Shown here: in pieces, positions 56,499-64,000 of the stretch
Numbering within the stretch: position 1 is the first letter of the stretch
Layout of the letters: every line of letters starts with the position of its first letter
From: Thermohalobacter berrensis
GTDB lineage: Bacteria > Bacillota > Clostridia > Tissierellales > Thermohalobacteraceae
Direction of reading: 5' to 3'
DNA: 64,000 nucleotides
Assembly (NCBI RefSeq): GCF_003609645.1
Contig: NZ_MCIB01000037.1
Span: 54,715 to 118,714 of the forward strand
Translations under genes and position numbers: made by a program
The notes under the pieces: generated by a model
The model's database searches: none
Told to the model about the DNA's origin: nothing
The model's input: only the letters and a program-made list of their open reading frames with translations

Positions 56499-57026
56499 TT
56501 ATTCTTCAAGTAGGCTATCACCAGGTTCCCAATTTACAGGGCATAATCCTCCAGTCTTCAAAGCCTTTAATACACGTAATGTTTCATCAACACTTCTTCC
56601 TACATTTAAATCATGGATTACTGAATATCTTACAACACCTTCTGGATCTATTATAAATAATCCTCTTAATGCTACCCCTTCTTCTTCAACAAGAACACCA
56701 TATTTTCTTGAAACTTCCTTTGTAAAGTCTGAAGCCAATGGAAAATTTAATTTTCCAAGGTCACCATTTATCCAAGCTTTATGAGAATGTTCACTATCTG
56801 TACTAACAGCTAAAACTTCTGCTCCTTCTTTTTTAAATTCATCATATTTATCACTGTAACCTGTAATTTCTGTTGGGCAAACAAATGTAAAATCTAATGG
56901 ATAGAAAAACATAACTAACCATTTTCCCTTAAAATCCTCTAGACTGACTTCTCCAAAACCCTCACCATTTCCAAAAGCAGTATTCATCTTAAAATCTGGA
57001 GCAGGTTTACCTACTAATCTTTCCAT
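56499..57026 (-). CDS. Typical 2-Cys peroxiredoxin (AhpC/TSA)
   Basis: A 175-residue peroxiredoxin that reduces hydrogen peroxide and organic peroxides. The peroxidatic Cys50 is in FTFVCPTE and the resolving Cys162 in GGLCPVNWEPG, both cysteine rather than selenocysteine. Length is a little short of AhpC but normal for this subgroup. ATG after AAAGGAGG. Together with the rubrerythrin pair it forms a local oxidative-stress group. Confidence 0.92.
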   Translation of the reverse strand: MERLVGKPAPDFKMNTAFGNGEGFGEVSLEDFKGKWLVMFFYPLDFTFVCPTEITGYSDKYDEFKKEGAEVLAVSTDSEHSHKAWINGDLGKLNFPLASDFTKEVSRKYGVLVEEEGVALRGLFIIDPEGVVRYSVIHDLNVGRSVDETLRVLKALKTGGLCPVNWEPGDSLLEE

Positions 57027-57182
57027 TATTGTTCCTCCTTTTTATTAATTTGGTATCTATTTTATATATTACCATTAAAATTGATTTTAATCAATAAATT
57101 TTGTTAATTAATAATTATTTTCCATTAAAAAAATGTAATAATTTGATATAATTAAATAAAAAAGAAAGGAAAGTGAATAAAA

Positions 57183-57983
57183 ATGTACAAGATAGGATTA
57201 ATAGGTGCTGGAAATATGGGGTTTGCTATTATGAAAGGTCTTTTAAAGGAGTATCTATACTCACATATAGTATTTACAGACAAATCAAGAGAAAAAAAAG
57301 AAAGAATAAAAGAAAAACTTAAAATAAAATATATTAACGATAATAAAGAATTAGCTCAGAAAAGCAAGTTCATAGTTTTGGCGGTTAAACCTCAAAATTA
57401 TGATCAAGTAATAAGTGAAATTGATTCTGTATTAAATGAAAAAAATATTATAGTTAGTATTGCTCCTGGGATTACAATACAGTACATAAAGGAACGACTA
57501 AGAAAAGATATAAAAGTTGTTCGTGCAATGCCAAATACTCCAGCACTAGTTGGGGAAGGTATGACTGCCATTTCTTTTTCCAATGATGAATTTGAAGAAG
57601 AAGAGATTAAAGATGTAAAAAAAATATTTAAAAGTTTAGGAGAAACTGTAATTATTGATGAGAAGTATCAAGATGCAATAGTGCCAATTTCAGGCAGTTC
57701 CCCTGCTTATGTATATATGTTTATTGAGGCAATGGCTGATGCTGGAGTTTTAATGGGATTACCTAGAGAGTTATCATATAAACTAGCTTCACAAACTGTC
57801 TTAGGTGCTGCAAAAATGGTTTTAGAAACTGGTAAACATCCTGGTGAACTTAAAGATAATGTGTGTTCTCCAGGAGGGACAACTATAGAAGCAGTGGCCA
57901 ATTTGGAAAAGAACGGTTTTAGAGGTGTAATAATAGAGGGAATGAATAAGTGTTATGAAAAGACTAAAAAAATGAAAAATTAA
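57183..57983 (+). CDS. proC: Pyrroline-5-carboxylate reductase
   Basis: A 266-residue NAD(P)H enzyme for the last step of proline synthesis. The Rossmann motif GLIGAGNMGFAIMKGLL opens the protein; VRAMPNTPALVGEGMTAIS and the C-terminal CSPGGTTIEAVANLEKNGFRG signature are diagnostic. ATG after AAAGGAAAG. Normal length. Convergent with the DUF2935 gene. Confidence 0.94.
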   Translation: MYKIGLIGAGNMGFAIMKGLLKEYLYSHIVFTDKSREKKERIKEKLKIKYINDNKELAQKSKFIVLAVKPQNYDQVISEIDSVLNEKNIIVSIAPGITIQYIKERLRKDIKVVRAMPNTPALVGEGMTAISFSNDEFEEEEIKDVKKIFKSLGETVIIDEKYQDAIVPISGSSPAYVYMFIEAMADAGVLMGLPRELSYKLASQTVLGAAKMVLETGKHPGELKDNVCSPGGTTIEAVANLEKNGFRGVIIEGMNKCYEKTKKMKN

Positions 57984-58008
57984 GTAAAGGGCATAGTTTG
58001 CCCTTTAC
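57984..58008. terminator. Palindrome between proC and the DUF2935 gene
   Basis: 10-bp stem GTAAAGGGCA/TGCCCTTTAC with a 5-base loop just after the proC stop; T runs are absent on the plus strand, so termination strength is uncertain. Confidence 0.6.
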
Positions 58009-58433
58009 CAATAACAATAGTTTTCTAGGATTGTCCGAGCTATTCCTATAAAATACTCCGATTCCCTCTGAATATGATTAATAACAATGATAGCTGGTCT
58101 ATTGTTTTTTACAGCTTGACTTTCATTGATTATTTTGTTTAAGAATACAACAAAATGTTCGCTTTGAAGCAAGGCGAAATTAACTAGATTCATTATTTCC
58201 TGATATATTGTAGGACTATAACCTGACCTATTTAATACTTGGATATATTCAACTGTTCTTTCTTCTATTTTAGAAAATTCGTTTTCTAAATCTTCAAGCT
58301 TCTCTTGAAAAGGATGTTCTAGATCAGTAACTATCTTTCTAATTACTACAGTATGTTCAGCTTCTTGACGCTTCCAAAACTCCATTTCATCCAGTACTCT
58401 ATTTATAGATTTATTACCATAGTAGAATCTCAT
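58005..58433 (-). CDS. DUF2935-family helical protein
   Basis: A 142-residue all-helical protein resembling DUF2935 (ferritin-like bundle), with FWKRQEAEHT in the first helix and HIQRESEYFIGIAR near the end; the E..H-type residues could bind metal. These proteins occur in sporulating Firmicutes, but no function is established. A family member usually has two such halves; this one is a single unit. ATG with AAGGAGG upstream. Confidence 0.72.
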   Translation of the reverse strand: MRFYYGNKSINRVLDEMEFWKRQEAEHTVVIRKIVTDLEHPFQEKLEDLENEFSKIEERTVEYIQVLNRSGYSPTIYQEIMNLVNFALLQSEHFVVFLNKIINESQAVKNNRPAIIVINHIQRESEYFIGIARTILENYCYW

Positions 58434-58524
58434 ATTTTTTCCTCCTTAAGGGGAAGTAATTGTTAGGAATATTAGTTAATATAAATGTATTCCACTTTAA
58501 GGAGTTATTGCATGTCTAAATAAT

Positions 58525-60141
58525 CTACTTTTCTATATAATGAGAAATTCTGTTCATCAATGTAGCCATTTGTGCACGGGTTATCTTCGCTTCAGGATAA
58601 AAAGTATTGTCTTTATAACCTATAAAAATACCCTCATTTTTCATTCTAATAATAGCATTATAAGACCATCTTTTTTCTTTAACATCTATAAATGGGGTTC
58701 TTTCAGTTTTTATATTAGTATCATTAAAAAAGATTCTGTCAAGTAATACAGCCATTTCTTCCCTTGTGATATGTTTTTCGGGCAGGAAATTTCCTTTACC
58801 ATCACCTAAAATTAATCCGTTTTCTTGAGCGATAGCGATTTCCCTTTCAGCCCAATGATCCTTGGGAATATCTTTAAAAGAGGGTTTAGTTTTATTACTT
58901 TCAATTTCCATAGCTCTTACTAGAGTAACAGCTGCTTCAACTCTAGTTAAAGGTTTATCTGGAAAGAAATGAGTATCTGATACTCCCTCCATCCATCCTT
59001 TCTCTTTTACAGCCCATATGTCAGTTTGGGCCCAATGTCCTTCTACATCAGCAAAGTAATGGCCATTTAGCCATATATCATAATAGTTCCATGTGTCTTT
59101 AGTTTCTTGTCCTAAGCTCCAACTACCTGATCCCTTTAGATTATATTTTTGGACAAGCCTTAACTTATATTTAATAGATTTTTCGTTTTCAAACCATATT
59201 GTGTACTTTCCAGGTGTTAATTTTCTTCCAAATACATAATAGCTTTCATCTTCTGGTCTAATAGTTATGATTGCTCTAGGTGATTTGCTTTTAGTGTCAA
59301 AGAGAACTTGTCCATTATATTTTTGTATAAGGGTATTAACATCTGTAAGGCTTATACCATATCCTCCATAGTCAGATTCTTTTTTCCAATAACGCCCAAA
59401 AAAAGGAATACCTAATACAATTTTCTCATTTGGAACCCTTTTTAAAGCGTATTTAATAGATTCTTCAACAAAGGAAAGACTTGCAACAGGTCCAGGTTCA
59501 CTTCCTTGATAACTTTCATCATAGGTCATAAGCATAAGATAATCACTATATTTTCCTAATAATTCGTAATCATATGATCCGTGCCATCCTGAATTAAGTC
59601 CTTTGGGATTAGCAGCAACTGCAACAGAAACTACTTTTTCTTCAGACAATTTTTCTCTCAGTAATTTAACAAAATCAGTATAATTACTTCTATCAATTTC
59701 TGTTAAATTTTCAATATCCACATTAATCCCATCTAAATTATATTTTTTAATAGCCTCGGCAATTTCTTCTGTTAAAATTTCTCTGTTTTCAAGTGCTTTT
59801 CTTCCTAATTCTCTATTCCAATGATTACTTAAAAAAGGAATTACCTTTATATTTCTTTCGTGCATTTCATTAATAAAATCAACGTTTAAAGCTGAGGTAA
59901 GCTCTAATGTTCCATCATCCTCTATATTAAAATAATTAGGAGAGATAACGTGTAAACAGCCCTTTGTACGTTCAACATATTTTTTATGTATATCAGGTTC
60001 TCCAAAATATACATAAGACATGTTAAGTTTTTTAGCTTTAGCTTCAACATTTGGTTGTTCAGAGATTGAAGAACTAAAAACCAATAAAAAAGCTATAGCA
60101 AGTATAAAAGATTTTATGATTATTATTTTTTTAGGCATCAT
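58525..60141 (-). CDS. GH18-family protein with three C-terminal SLH domains
   Basis: A 538-residue exported protein. It has an N-terminal signal peptide, a GH18 domain (about residues 40-360) with the catalytic DGINVDIENL motif (DxxxDxE form) and the MTYDESYQGSEPGP strand, and three S-layer homology repeats at residues ~365-535, each with the FxDVxxHWAxxxI pattern. This resembles spore-germination or cell-surface peptidoglycan hydrolases (YaaH/YdhD-like) anchored to the wall. ATG after GGGGTTAAG. Confidence 0.9.
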   Translation of the reverse strand: MMPKKIIIIKSFILAIAFLLVFSSSISEQPNVEAKAKKLNMSYVYFGEPDIHKKYVERTKGCLHVISPNYFNIEDDGTLELTSALNVDFINEMHERNIKVIPFLSNHWNRELGRKALENREILTEEIAEAIKKYNLDGINVDIENLTEIDRSNYTDFVKLLREKLSEEKVVSVAVAANPKGLNSGWHGSYDYELLGKYSDYLMLMTYDESYQGSEPGPVASLSFVEESIKYALKRVPNEKIVLGIPFFGRYWKKESDYGGYGISLTDVNTLIQKYNGQVLFDTKSKSPRAIITIRPEDESYYVFGRKLTPGKYTIWFENEKSIKYKLRLVQKYNLKGSGSWSLGQETKDTWNYYDIWLNGHYFADVEGHWAQTDIWAVKEKGWMEGVSDTHFFPDKPLTRVEAAVTLVRAMEIESNKTKPSFKDIPKDHWAEREIAIAQENGLILGDGKGNFLPEKHITREEMAVLLDRIFFNDTNIKTERTPFIDVKEKRWSYNAIIRMKNEGIFIGYKDNTFYPEAKITRAQMATLMNRISHYIEK

Positions 60142-60226
60142 CTTAACCCCCTTGCTTATAACTTAAATAAAATTCTTCGACAATTCAACAAACAACTTTT
60201 AGTAAACTAATCAATTGATGGAAATA

Positions 60227-60249
60227 AAAAAAAGCGGCTTAAGCCGCCA
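60227..60249 (-). terminator. Terminator of the NhaC-family gene
   Basis: GCGGCTTAAGCCGC palindrome (60234-60247) followed on the minus strand by a run of T. Confidence 0.85.
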
Positions 60250-60271
60250 TAGGTTATTACGTATAAAGTAA

Positions 60272-61924
60272 TTAATTTTCAATAACATTTATTGGTTTAG
60301 ATATAAACCTAAAAATTATTATAGCTACTAGAGCACCAGCTAATATGTTTATAATAGATGGTATCCTTAAGGCTACACCAATATATCCTACTAATGCACC
60401 TATACTCGCTAATACTGCATATGGAATTTGTGTCTTTACATGGTCTATGTGGTCTGACCCAGTAAACATTGAAGACATAATTGTTGTATCTGATATTGGA
60501 CTACAGTGGTCACCAAAAATAGCTCCGGCTAAAACTGCACCAATAGTAGGAAATACAAAGGTTAAAGGATCAATTCCAGTATTAATAGACACATTATAAA
60601 CAATAGGCATAACAATAGGCATAAGGACAGCTATTGTTCCATAAGAAGTTCCAGTTGAAAATGAGATAGCTCCTCCTATAATGAAAGTTATTAATGGCAT
60701 AATAGATGGGGATAGAATACCTTCCGTAATACTAACCAAATATCCTGCAGTATCTACTGCTTTTATTGAGGAACCAATTCCCCATGCAAATATTAATATA
60801 AGTGTTCCATAAAATATTGACCTCATTCCCTCAATATATCCTTTAAATAATTTTTCTAATGAAGCTAAATTTTGAATTTTATATATAACTATTGTTATAA
60901 AAACCGATCCAAAGGCTCCCCAACATAATGCTTTAGAACTGCTTCCATTAGCTATTGCTTCAGAAATAGTAATTTCTGGCCATCCTCCAGTTTTAATAAG
61001 TAATATAAATATTAACCCTATCAAGGAAAGTATTGGGATAAAAAAGTTTATAAGTCTTTTAGGGCAATCTTTATCTGAATCTAATTCATCAGATTTTTTA
61101 GAAATAAGTGGTTTAGCTCCATCTCTTAATATTTTCCCAGTTTTTCTAGAACGCCTCTCAGCCTTTAGCATAGGACCAAAATCTCTTTGGGATAAAACTA
61201 TATAAGTTAAAAGGGCTAATGTTACAAAACCGTATAAAATGTTGGGAATTGAGCTAAGATAGGCTTTATATGGTGAAAGGGTTATGCCTAAATCATCAAA
61301 TTGCATTCCTATTTGTCCAACAAGATAAGCTACCCATGAAGATATTCCTGCAATACAAGCTACAGGTGCTGCTGTACTATCTACAATATATGATAATTTC
61401 TCTTTTGATATCTTGTATTCTTTAGTAATTGGACTCATTGCAGTACCTACGACTAAGGTGTTAACATAGTCCTCAAAGAAGATTATAAATCCTGCTAATT
61501 CTGTGGCTAACATTGCCCCTTTAGTTGATCTAATCTTTTTGGTTATCCATTGGACTACTGCATCGATTCCTCCACCTATTCTCATAATTCCTACTAATCC
61601 CCCAAGGGTTAAACTAGTTAGAGCTATCCTTGCTGACCAAGGGTCACCAAGGGAAGTCCATAAAAATTCAACACTTTTTCCAAAACCTTCTACAGGATTT
61701 CCCCTCGTAAGAATAGTTGCTGAAACCCATATACCAATAAATAATGAAGGTATAACCTCTTTTGTAATTATAGCCAGCAATATTGCTATTAGGGGAGGTA
61801 GTAAAGATATTATTCCAAGATTACTATTACCTTCAGTATTACTATAAGCAAGAACTTCATAATTGAATAATAAGACTAAAGCCATAACTACCATAACAAA
61901 AACTAATATTTTTTTAGTTTTCAT
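60272..61924 (-). CDS. Na+/H+ antiporter, NhaC family
   Basis: A 550-residue polytopic antiporter with 12 or more spans, beginning with a signal-like segment then LLPPLIAILLAIITKEVIPSL, and carrying the family's GDHCSPISDTTIMSSM and SSWVAYLVGQIG motifs. It exchanges Na+ for H+, or an organic acid in some relatives. ATG after GGAGGG. It stands alone, divergent from dapL. Confidence 0.9.
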   Translation of the reverse strand: MKTKKILVFVMVVMALVLLFNYEVLAYSNTEGNSNLGIISLLPPLIAILLAIITKEVIPSLFIGIWVSATILTRGNPVEGFGKSVEFLWTSLGDPWSARIALTSLTLGGLVGIMRIGGGIDAVVQWITKKIRSTKGAMLATELAGFIIFFEDYVNTLVVGTAMSPITKEYKISKEKLSYIVDSTAAPVACIAGISSWVAYLVGQIGMQFDDLGITLSPYKAYLSSIPNILYGFVTLALLTYIVLSQRDFGPMLKAERRSRKTGKILRDGAKPLISKKSDELDSDKDCPKRLINFFIPILSLIGLIFILLIKTGGWPEITISEAIANGSSSKALCWGAFGSVFITIVIYKIQNLASLEKLFKGYIEGMRSIFYGTLILIFAWGIGSSIKAVDTAGYLVSITEGILSPSIMPLITFIIGGAISFSTGTSYGTIAVLMPIVMPIVYNVSINTGIDPLTFVFPTIGAVLAGAIFGDHCSPISDTTIMSSMFTGSDHIDHVKTQIPYAVLASIGALVGYIGVALRIPSIINILAGALVAIIIFRFISKPINVIEN

Positions 61925-62261
61925 AAATTTTACCCTCCTTTCAAATTAAAAATAAATGATTAAAAAGATATTTATACTATTCTATGTTTATTAGGCTAAA
62001 ATAGTAACTATTTCATATTTAGAAAAGCCTTTAACAATTTTCAAAAACAAATAATATTATGGATTATAAAAGAGTTTTTATTTAATAAAGATTTAGTTTA
62101 ATATCCATGGGTTATAAAAAAGTCTTTTATTAAAAATAAAAGATTCTCAAGGTTGACTTTTTTGAAACACATGACGGAAATTATGTTTTATCCACAATTT
62201 TTATTTGTCTATAAATTCCTATGTGTTATAAGATAAAGCTACTTTGGTTGGGGGGATTTGT
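61925..62261. other. Divergent region between NhaC gene and dapL with imperfect direct repeats
   Basis: Two imperfect copies of a ~33-base A/T-rich unit (GGATTATAAAAGAG... at 62061-62093 and GGGTTATAAAAAAG... at 62109-62144) lie about 48 bases apart. They may be operator sites or chance A/T similarity. No clear promoter pair or ORF was found. Confidence 0.4.
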
Positions 62262-63494
62262 ATGGATTTTATTATAGATAAAATTGCACAACGGTTAGGT
62301 GGAAAAAAGTTTTATGAATCAGAAGAAACCTATAGATTTTCAGAAATAAAAAGAACTAAAAAAGAAATATTATCTAAATATCCCTATATTCCACTTATTG
62401 ATATGGGAATAGGAGAACCTGATTTACCTGCAGATTCAATTATTGTTGATACCCTTTGCAAAGTTGCAGGAAAGCCTGAAAATAGATGGTATGCGGATAA
62501 TGGAATTCCTGAGTTCCAAGAAGCCTGTGCTAAATTTTTAAAGGAAGTTTTTGGTTTATCTGATATAGACCCTTACAGCGAGATAAGGCATGGAATAGGT
62601 GCAAAATCAATTCTTTCAATCCTTCCTCTATGCTTTATAAACCCGGGAGATATTACCCTTACAACTACTCCTGGATATCCAGTTCTAGCTACCCATACTA
62701 AGTACCTCGGTGGAGAAGTCTATGATTTACCATTATATAAAGAGAATAACTACTTTCCTGATTTATCAAATATACCAGAGAATATTTTGCAAAGAGCAAA
62801 GCTTTTATATATTAATTATCCCAATAACCCCACTGGGCAGATTCCAACTAAGGAATTTTATAAAGAAGTAGTAGACTTTGCCCATAAAAATAACATAATA
62901 GTTATTGCTGATGCAGCATATTCAACAATAATATATGATAACATTAAGCCTCTAAGTTTCCTTTCCATAGATGGTGCTAAGGATATAGGAGTTGAAGTCC
63001 ACTCGCTATCAAAGGCATTTAATATGACAGGATGGAGGCTTGGTTTTATAGTTGGAAACCCTAAAATAATAGAACTTTATAGTAATGTGAAGTCCAATAT
63101 AGACTCTGGACAGTTTATAGGTATCCAAAAAGCAGGAATCACTGCATTAAATCATCCTGAGCTCATACAAAAAAACTGTAGAAGATACTCAAGAAGACTA
63201 GATCTATTGGTAGAAGCCTTAAAAGAAGTAGGTTTTAAGGCAGAAAAGCCAAAAGGTACCTTTTATTGTTATGTACCCATTCCTAAGGGAACAAAAACAG
63301 GAATTATTTTCACAAATGCAAGGGAAGTATCTAAATTCTTATTGAAAAAAGCTTTGATTTCTACAGTTCCTTGGGATTCTGCAGGACCACATTTAAGATT
63401 TTCAGTAACTTTTGAAGCTAAAGACTATAATGAAGAAATAAAAATAATAGAACAATTAAAAAATAGGTTATTAAAGTTGAAGTTAATTTTCTAG
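62262..63494 (+). CDS. dapL: LL-diaminopimelate aminotransferase
   Basis: A ~410-residue PLP-dependent class I/II aminotransferase of the DapL type, converting tetrahydrodipicolinate directly to LL-diaminopimelate for lysine and peptidoglycan. Motifs: LIDMGIGEPDLPAD, the PLP Lys in SLSKAFNMTGWRLG, and AAYSTI. ATG at 62262 follows GGGGGAT; the in-frame TTG at 62244 is before that site. Length is normal for DapL. An ordinary aspartate-type aminotransferase is less likely given the N-terminal motifs. Confidence 0.88.
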   Translation: MDFIIDKIAQRLGGKKFYESEETYRFSEIKRTKKEILSKYPYIPLIDMGIGEPDLPADSIIVDTLCKVAGKPENRWYADNGIPEFQEACAKFLKEVFGLSDIDPYSEIRHGIGAKSILSILPLCFINPGDITLTTTPGYPVLATHTKYLGGEVYDLPLYKENNYFPDLSNIPENILQRAKLLYINYPNNPTGQIPTKEFYKEVVDFAHKNNIIVIADAAYSTIIYDNIKPLSFLSIDGAKDIGVEVHSLSKAFNMTGWRLGFIVGNPKIIELYSNVKSNIDSGQFIGIQKAGITALNHPELIQKNCRRYSRRLDLLVEALKEVGFKAEKPKGTFYCYVPIPKGTKTGIIFTNAREVSKFLLKKALISTVPWDSAGPHLRFSVTFEAKDYNEEIKIIEQLKNRLLKLKLIF

Positions 63495-63622
63495 GGGCAT
63501 GGCAAAGCATCCAAATAAGGAAATGTTTAACAAAAGCTCATTGTATATTTATTCATAAATGGTAAAAAATAGAAAAATGTTTTAAATTTTAAAAAAAATT
63601 AAGAAATACAAAAAATTTCATG

Positions 63623-63650
63623 TTGCGTAACTATAAATCTTTGTTATAAT
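63623..63650 (+). promoter_or_regulatory. Promoter with extended -10 before a long leader
   Basis: TTGCGT at 63623-63628 and TATAAT at 63645-63650, 16-base spacing, with a TG extension (TGTTATAAT). The next gene starts at 63975, leaving a leader of about 320 bases. Confidence 0.65.
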
Positions 63651-63974
63651 ATAAATGGTATAAGAGATTGTTAAAAAATTACCTGAATAAATATGTAAAA
63701 GTTTTACAATTCCGTTTATTTTTTAACAAACATTGGACAAGTTTGTCATCAAGGTATAAACGTTTTCCTTTTTCCAATATAACGTTTCTTAAAAATGGTT
63801 TTACAAAGGGAGCTATTATGCCTCTAATGTCGAATAATCAGGCATTTAGTAGTTTTTTGCCCAACATTGTCAATCAATTAACATTCTATATTAGTTTTTA
63901 TAATACACATAAAAAATTTTTATGTTATATTGTTTATTAATTATCTTTCAAATAACATTAAGGGAGGTTAAAAA
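63651..63974 (+). other. Long leader of the last gene, structure unresolved
   Basis: About 320 bases follow the promoter with no certain gene. Possible short pairings are ACAAAC/GTTTGT near 63727-63750 and ATGCCT/AGGCAT near 63819-63846. It may hold a regulatory RNA; no known class is recognised. A 90-codon frame here (63668-63940) lacks a ribosome binding site. Confidence 0.4.
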
Positions 63975-64000
63975 ATGGAATTTAAGTTTGATTGGGAAGC
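63975..64000 (+). CDS. Start of an unidentified gene (truncated by window end)
   Basis: ATG at 63975 follows AGGGAGG seven bases upstream and encodes MEFKFDWE before the window ends. The product cannot be told. The long untranslated leader in front suggests RNA-level control. Confidence 0.7.

Noticed and set aside
56499..57026. Peroxiredoxin as a second selenoprotein
   Set aside because: The peroxidatic codon is a normal Cys (FVCPTE) and there is no in-frame UGA.
63668..63940. 90-codon ORF before the last gene
   Set aside because: No ribosome binding site, unlikely composition, and it lies in what looks like an untranslated leader.
1..64000. tRNA, rRNA, CRISPR, prophage or transposon
   Set aside because: No tRNA cloverleaf ends, rRNA segments, regularly spaced repeats, integrase or transposase motifs were recognised.

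Overview
The window reads as chromosomal DNA of a low-G+C, strictly anaerobic, spore-forming Firmicute of the class Clostridia (Tissierella/Alkaliphilus-like would fit; this is inferred from gene content, not from a marker tree). Support: A/T-rich codon use, AGGAGG-type ribosome binding sites, pyruvate formate-lyase, Ni-Fe-S CO dehydrogenase, indolepyruvate:ferredoxin oxidoreductase, a siroheme sulfite-reductase-like protein, rubrerythrin and peroxiredoxin, spore photoproduct lyase, an SLH-anchored GH18 protein, LL-diaminopimelate aminotransferase, two T-box leaders, and a selenocysteine-type MsrA. No rRNA, tRNA, CRISPR array, prophage or insertion sequence was recognised.

Layout. 1-1.1 kb: end of pflB and pflA. 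1.1-8.4 kb: DUF401 membrane protein, RluA-type pseudouridine synthase, Asn T-box plus asnS, LysR regulator, stand-alone AsrC-like protein, D-aminopeptidase. 8.5-13 kb: processive-type lipid glycosyltransferase and a flippase-like membrane protein, APC amino acid permease, PilZ protein with no normal start codon. 13-17 kb: iorAB, convergent with an alanine:cation symporter. 17-24.5 kb: an inducible disaccharide operon (two permeases, binding lipoprotein, GH65 phosphorylase, LacI repressor) with a near-consensus promoter and palindromic operators. 24.5-27.1 kb: an unidentified structured RNA ending in a terminator, Sec-containing msrA, amidohydrolase, lipoprotein. 27.2-30.6 kb: Rrf2 regulator and cooS linked by repeated AGTATAC elements, then a degenerate HD-GYP-like protein. 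30.9-34 kb: nucleosidase-like gene overlapping spore photoproduct lyase, a small unknown gene, LysM/L,D-transpeptidase.

34-42.6 kb: FMN riboswitch with ribD-ribE-ribBA-ribH, then carAB behind a leader with a PyrR-binding-loop candidate and an attenuator. 42.6-47.2 kb: MATE exporter, Fur-family (Zur-like) regulator divergent from znuACB. 47.4-51.8 kb: a 43-residue membrane peptide gene, nitroreductase, PEP carboxykinase, second alanine symporter preceded by a 10-codon leader peptide. 52-55.4 kb: Tyr T-box with tyrS, Nudix hydrolase, P-loop NTPase plus ECF S-component. 55.4-58.4 kb: rubrerythrin overlapping a Cys-rich unknown, peroxiredoxin, proC, DUF2935 protein. 58.5-64 kb: GH18-SLH protein, NhaC-family antiporter, dapL, and the first codons of a gene behind a long leader.

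How it works together: the genes describe an amino-acid- and sugar-fermenting anaerobe with ferredoxin-linked oxidations (IOR, CODH), an oxidative-stress set (rubrerythrin, Prx, SelMsrA), and heavy use of RNA-level control (two T-boxes, FMN riboswitch, pyr attenuator, an unassigned RNA at 24.6 kb). The most notable points are the in-frame UGA of msrA directly followed by a GC-rich hairpin region, the unassigned RNA just upstream of it, the paired Rrf2/cooS operator candidates, and several small or oddly started genes.
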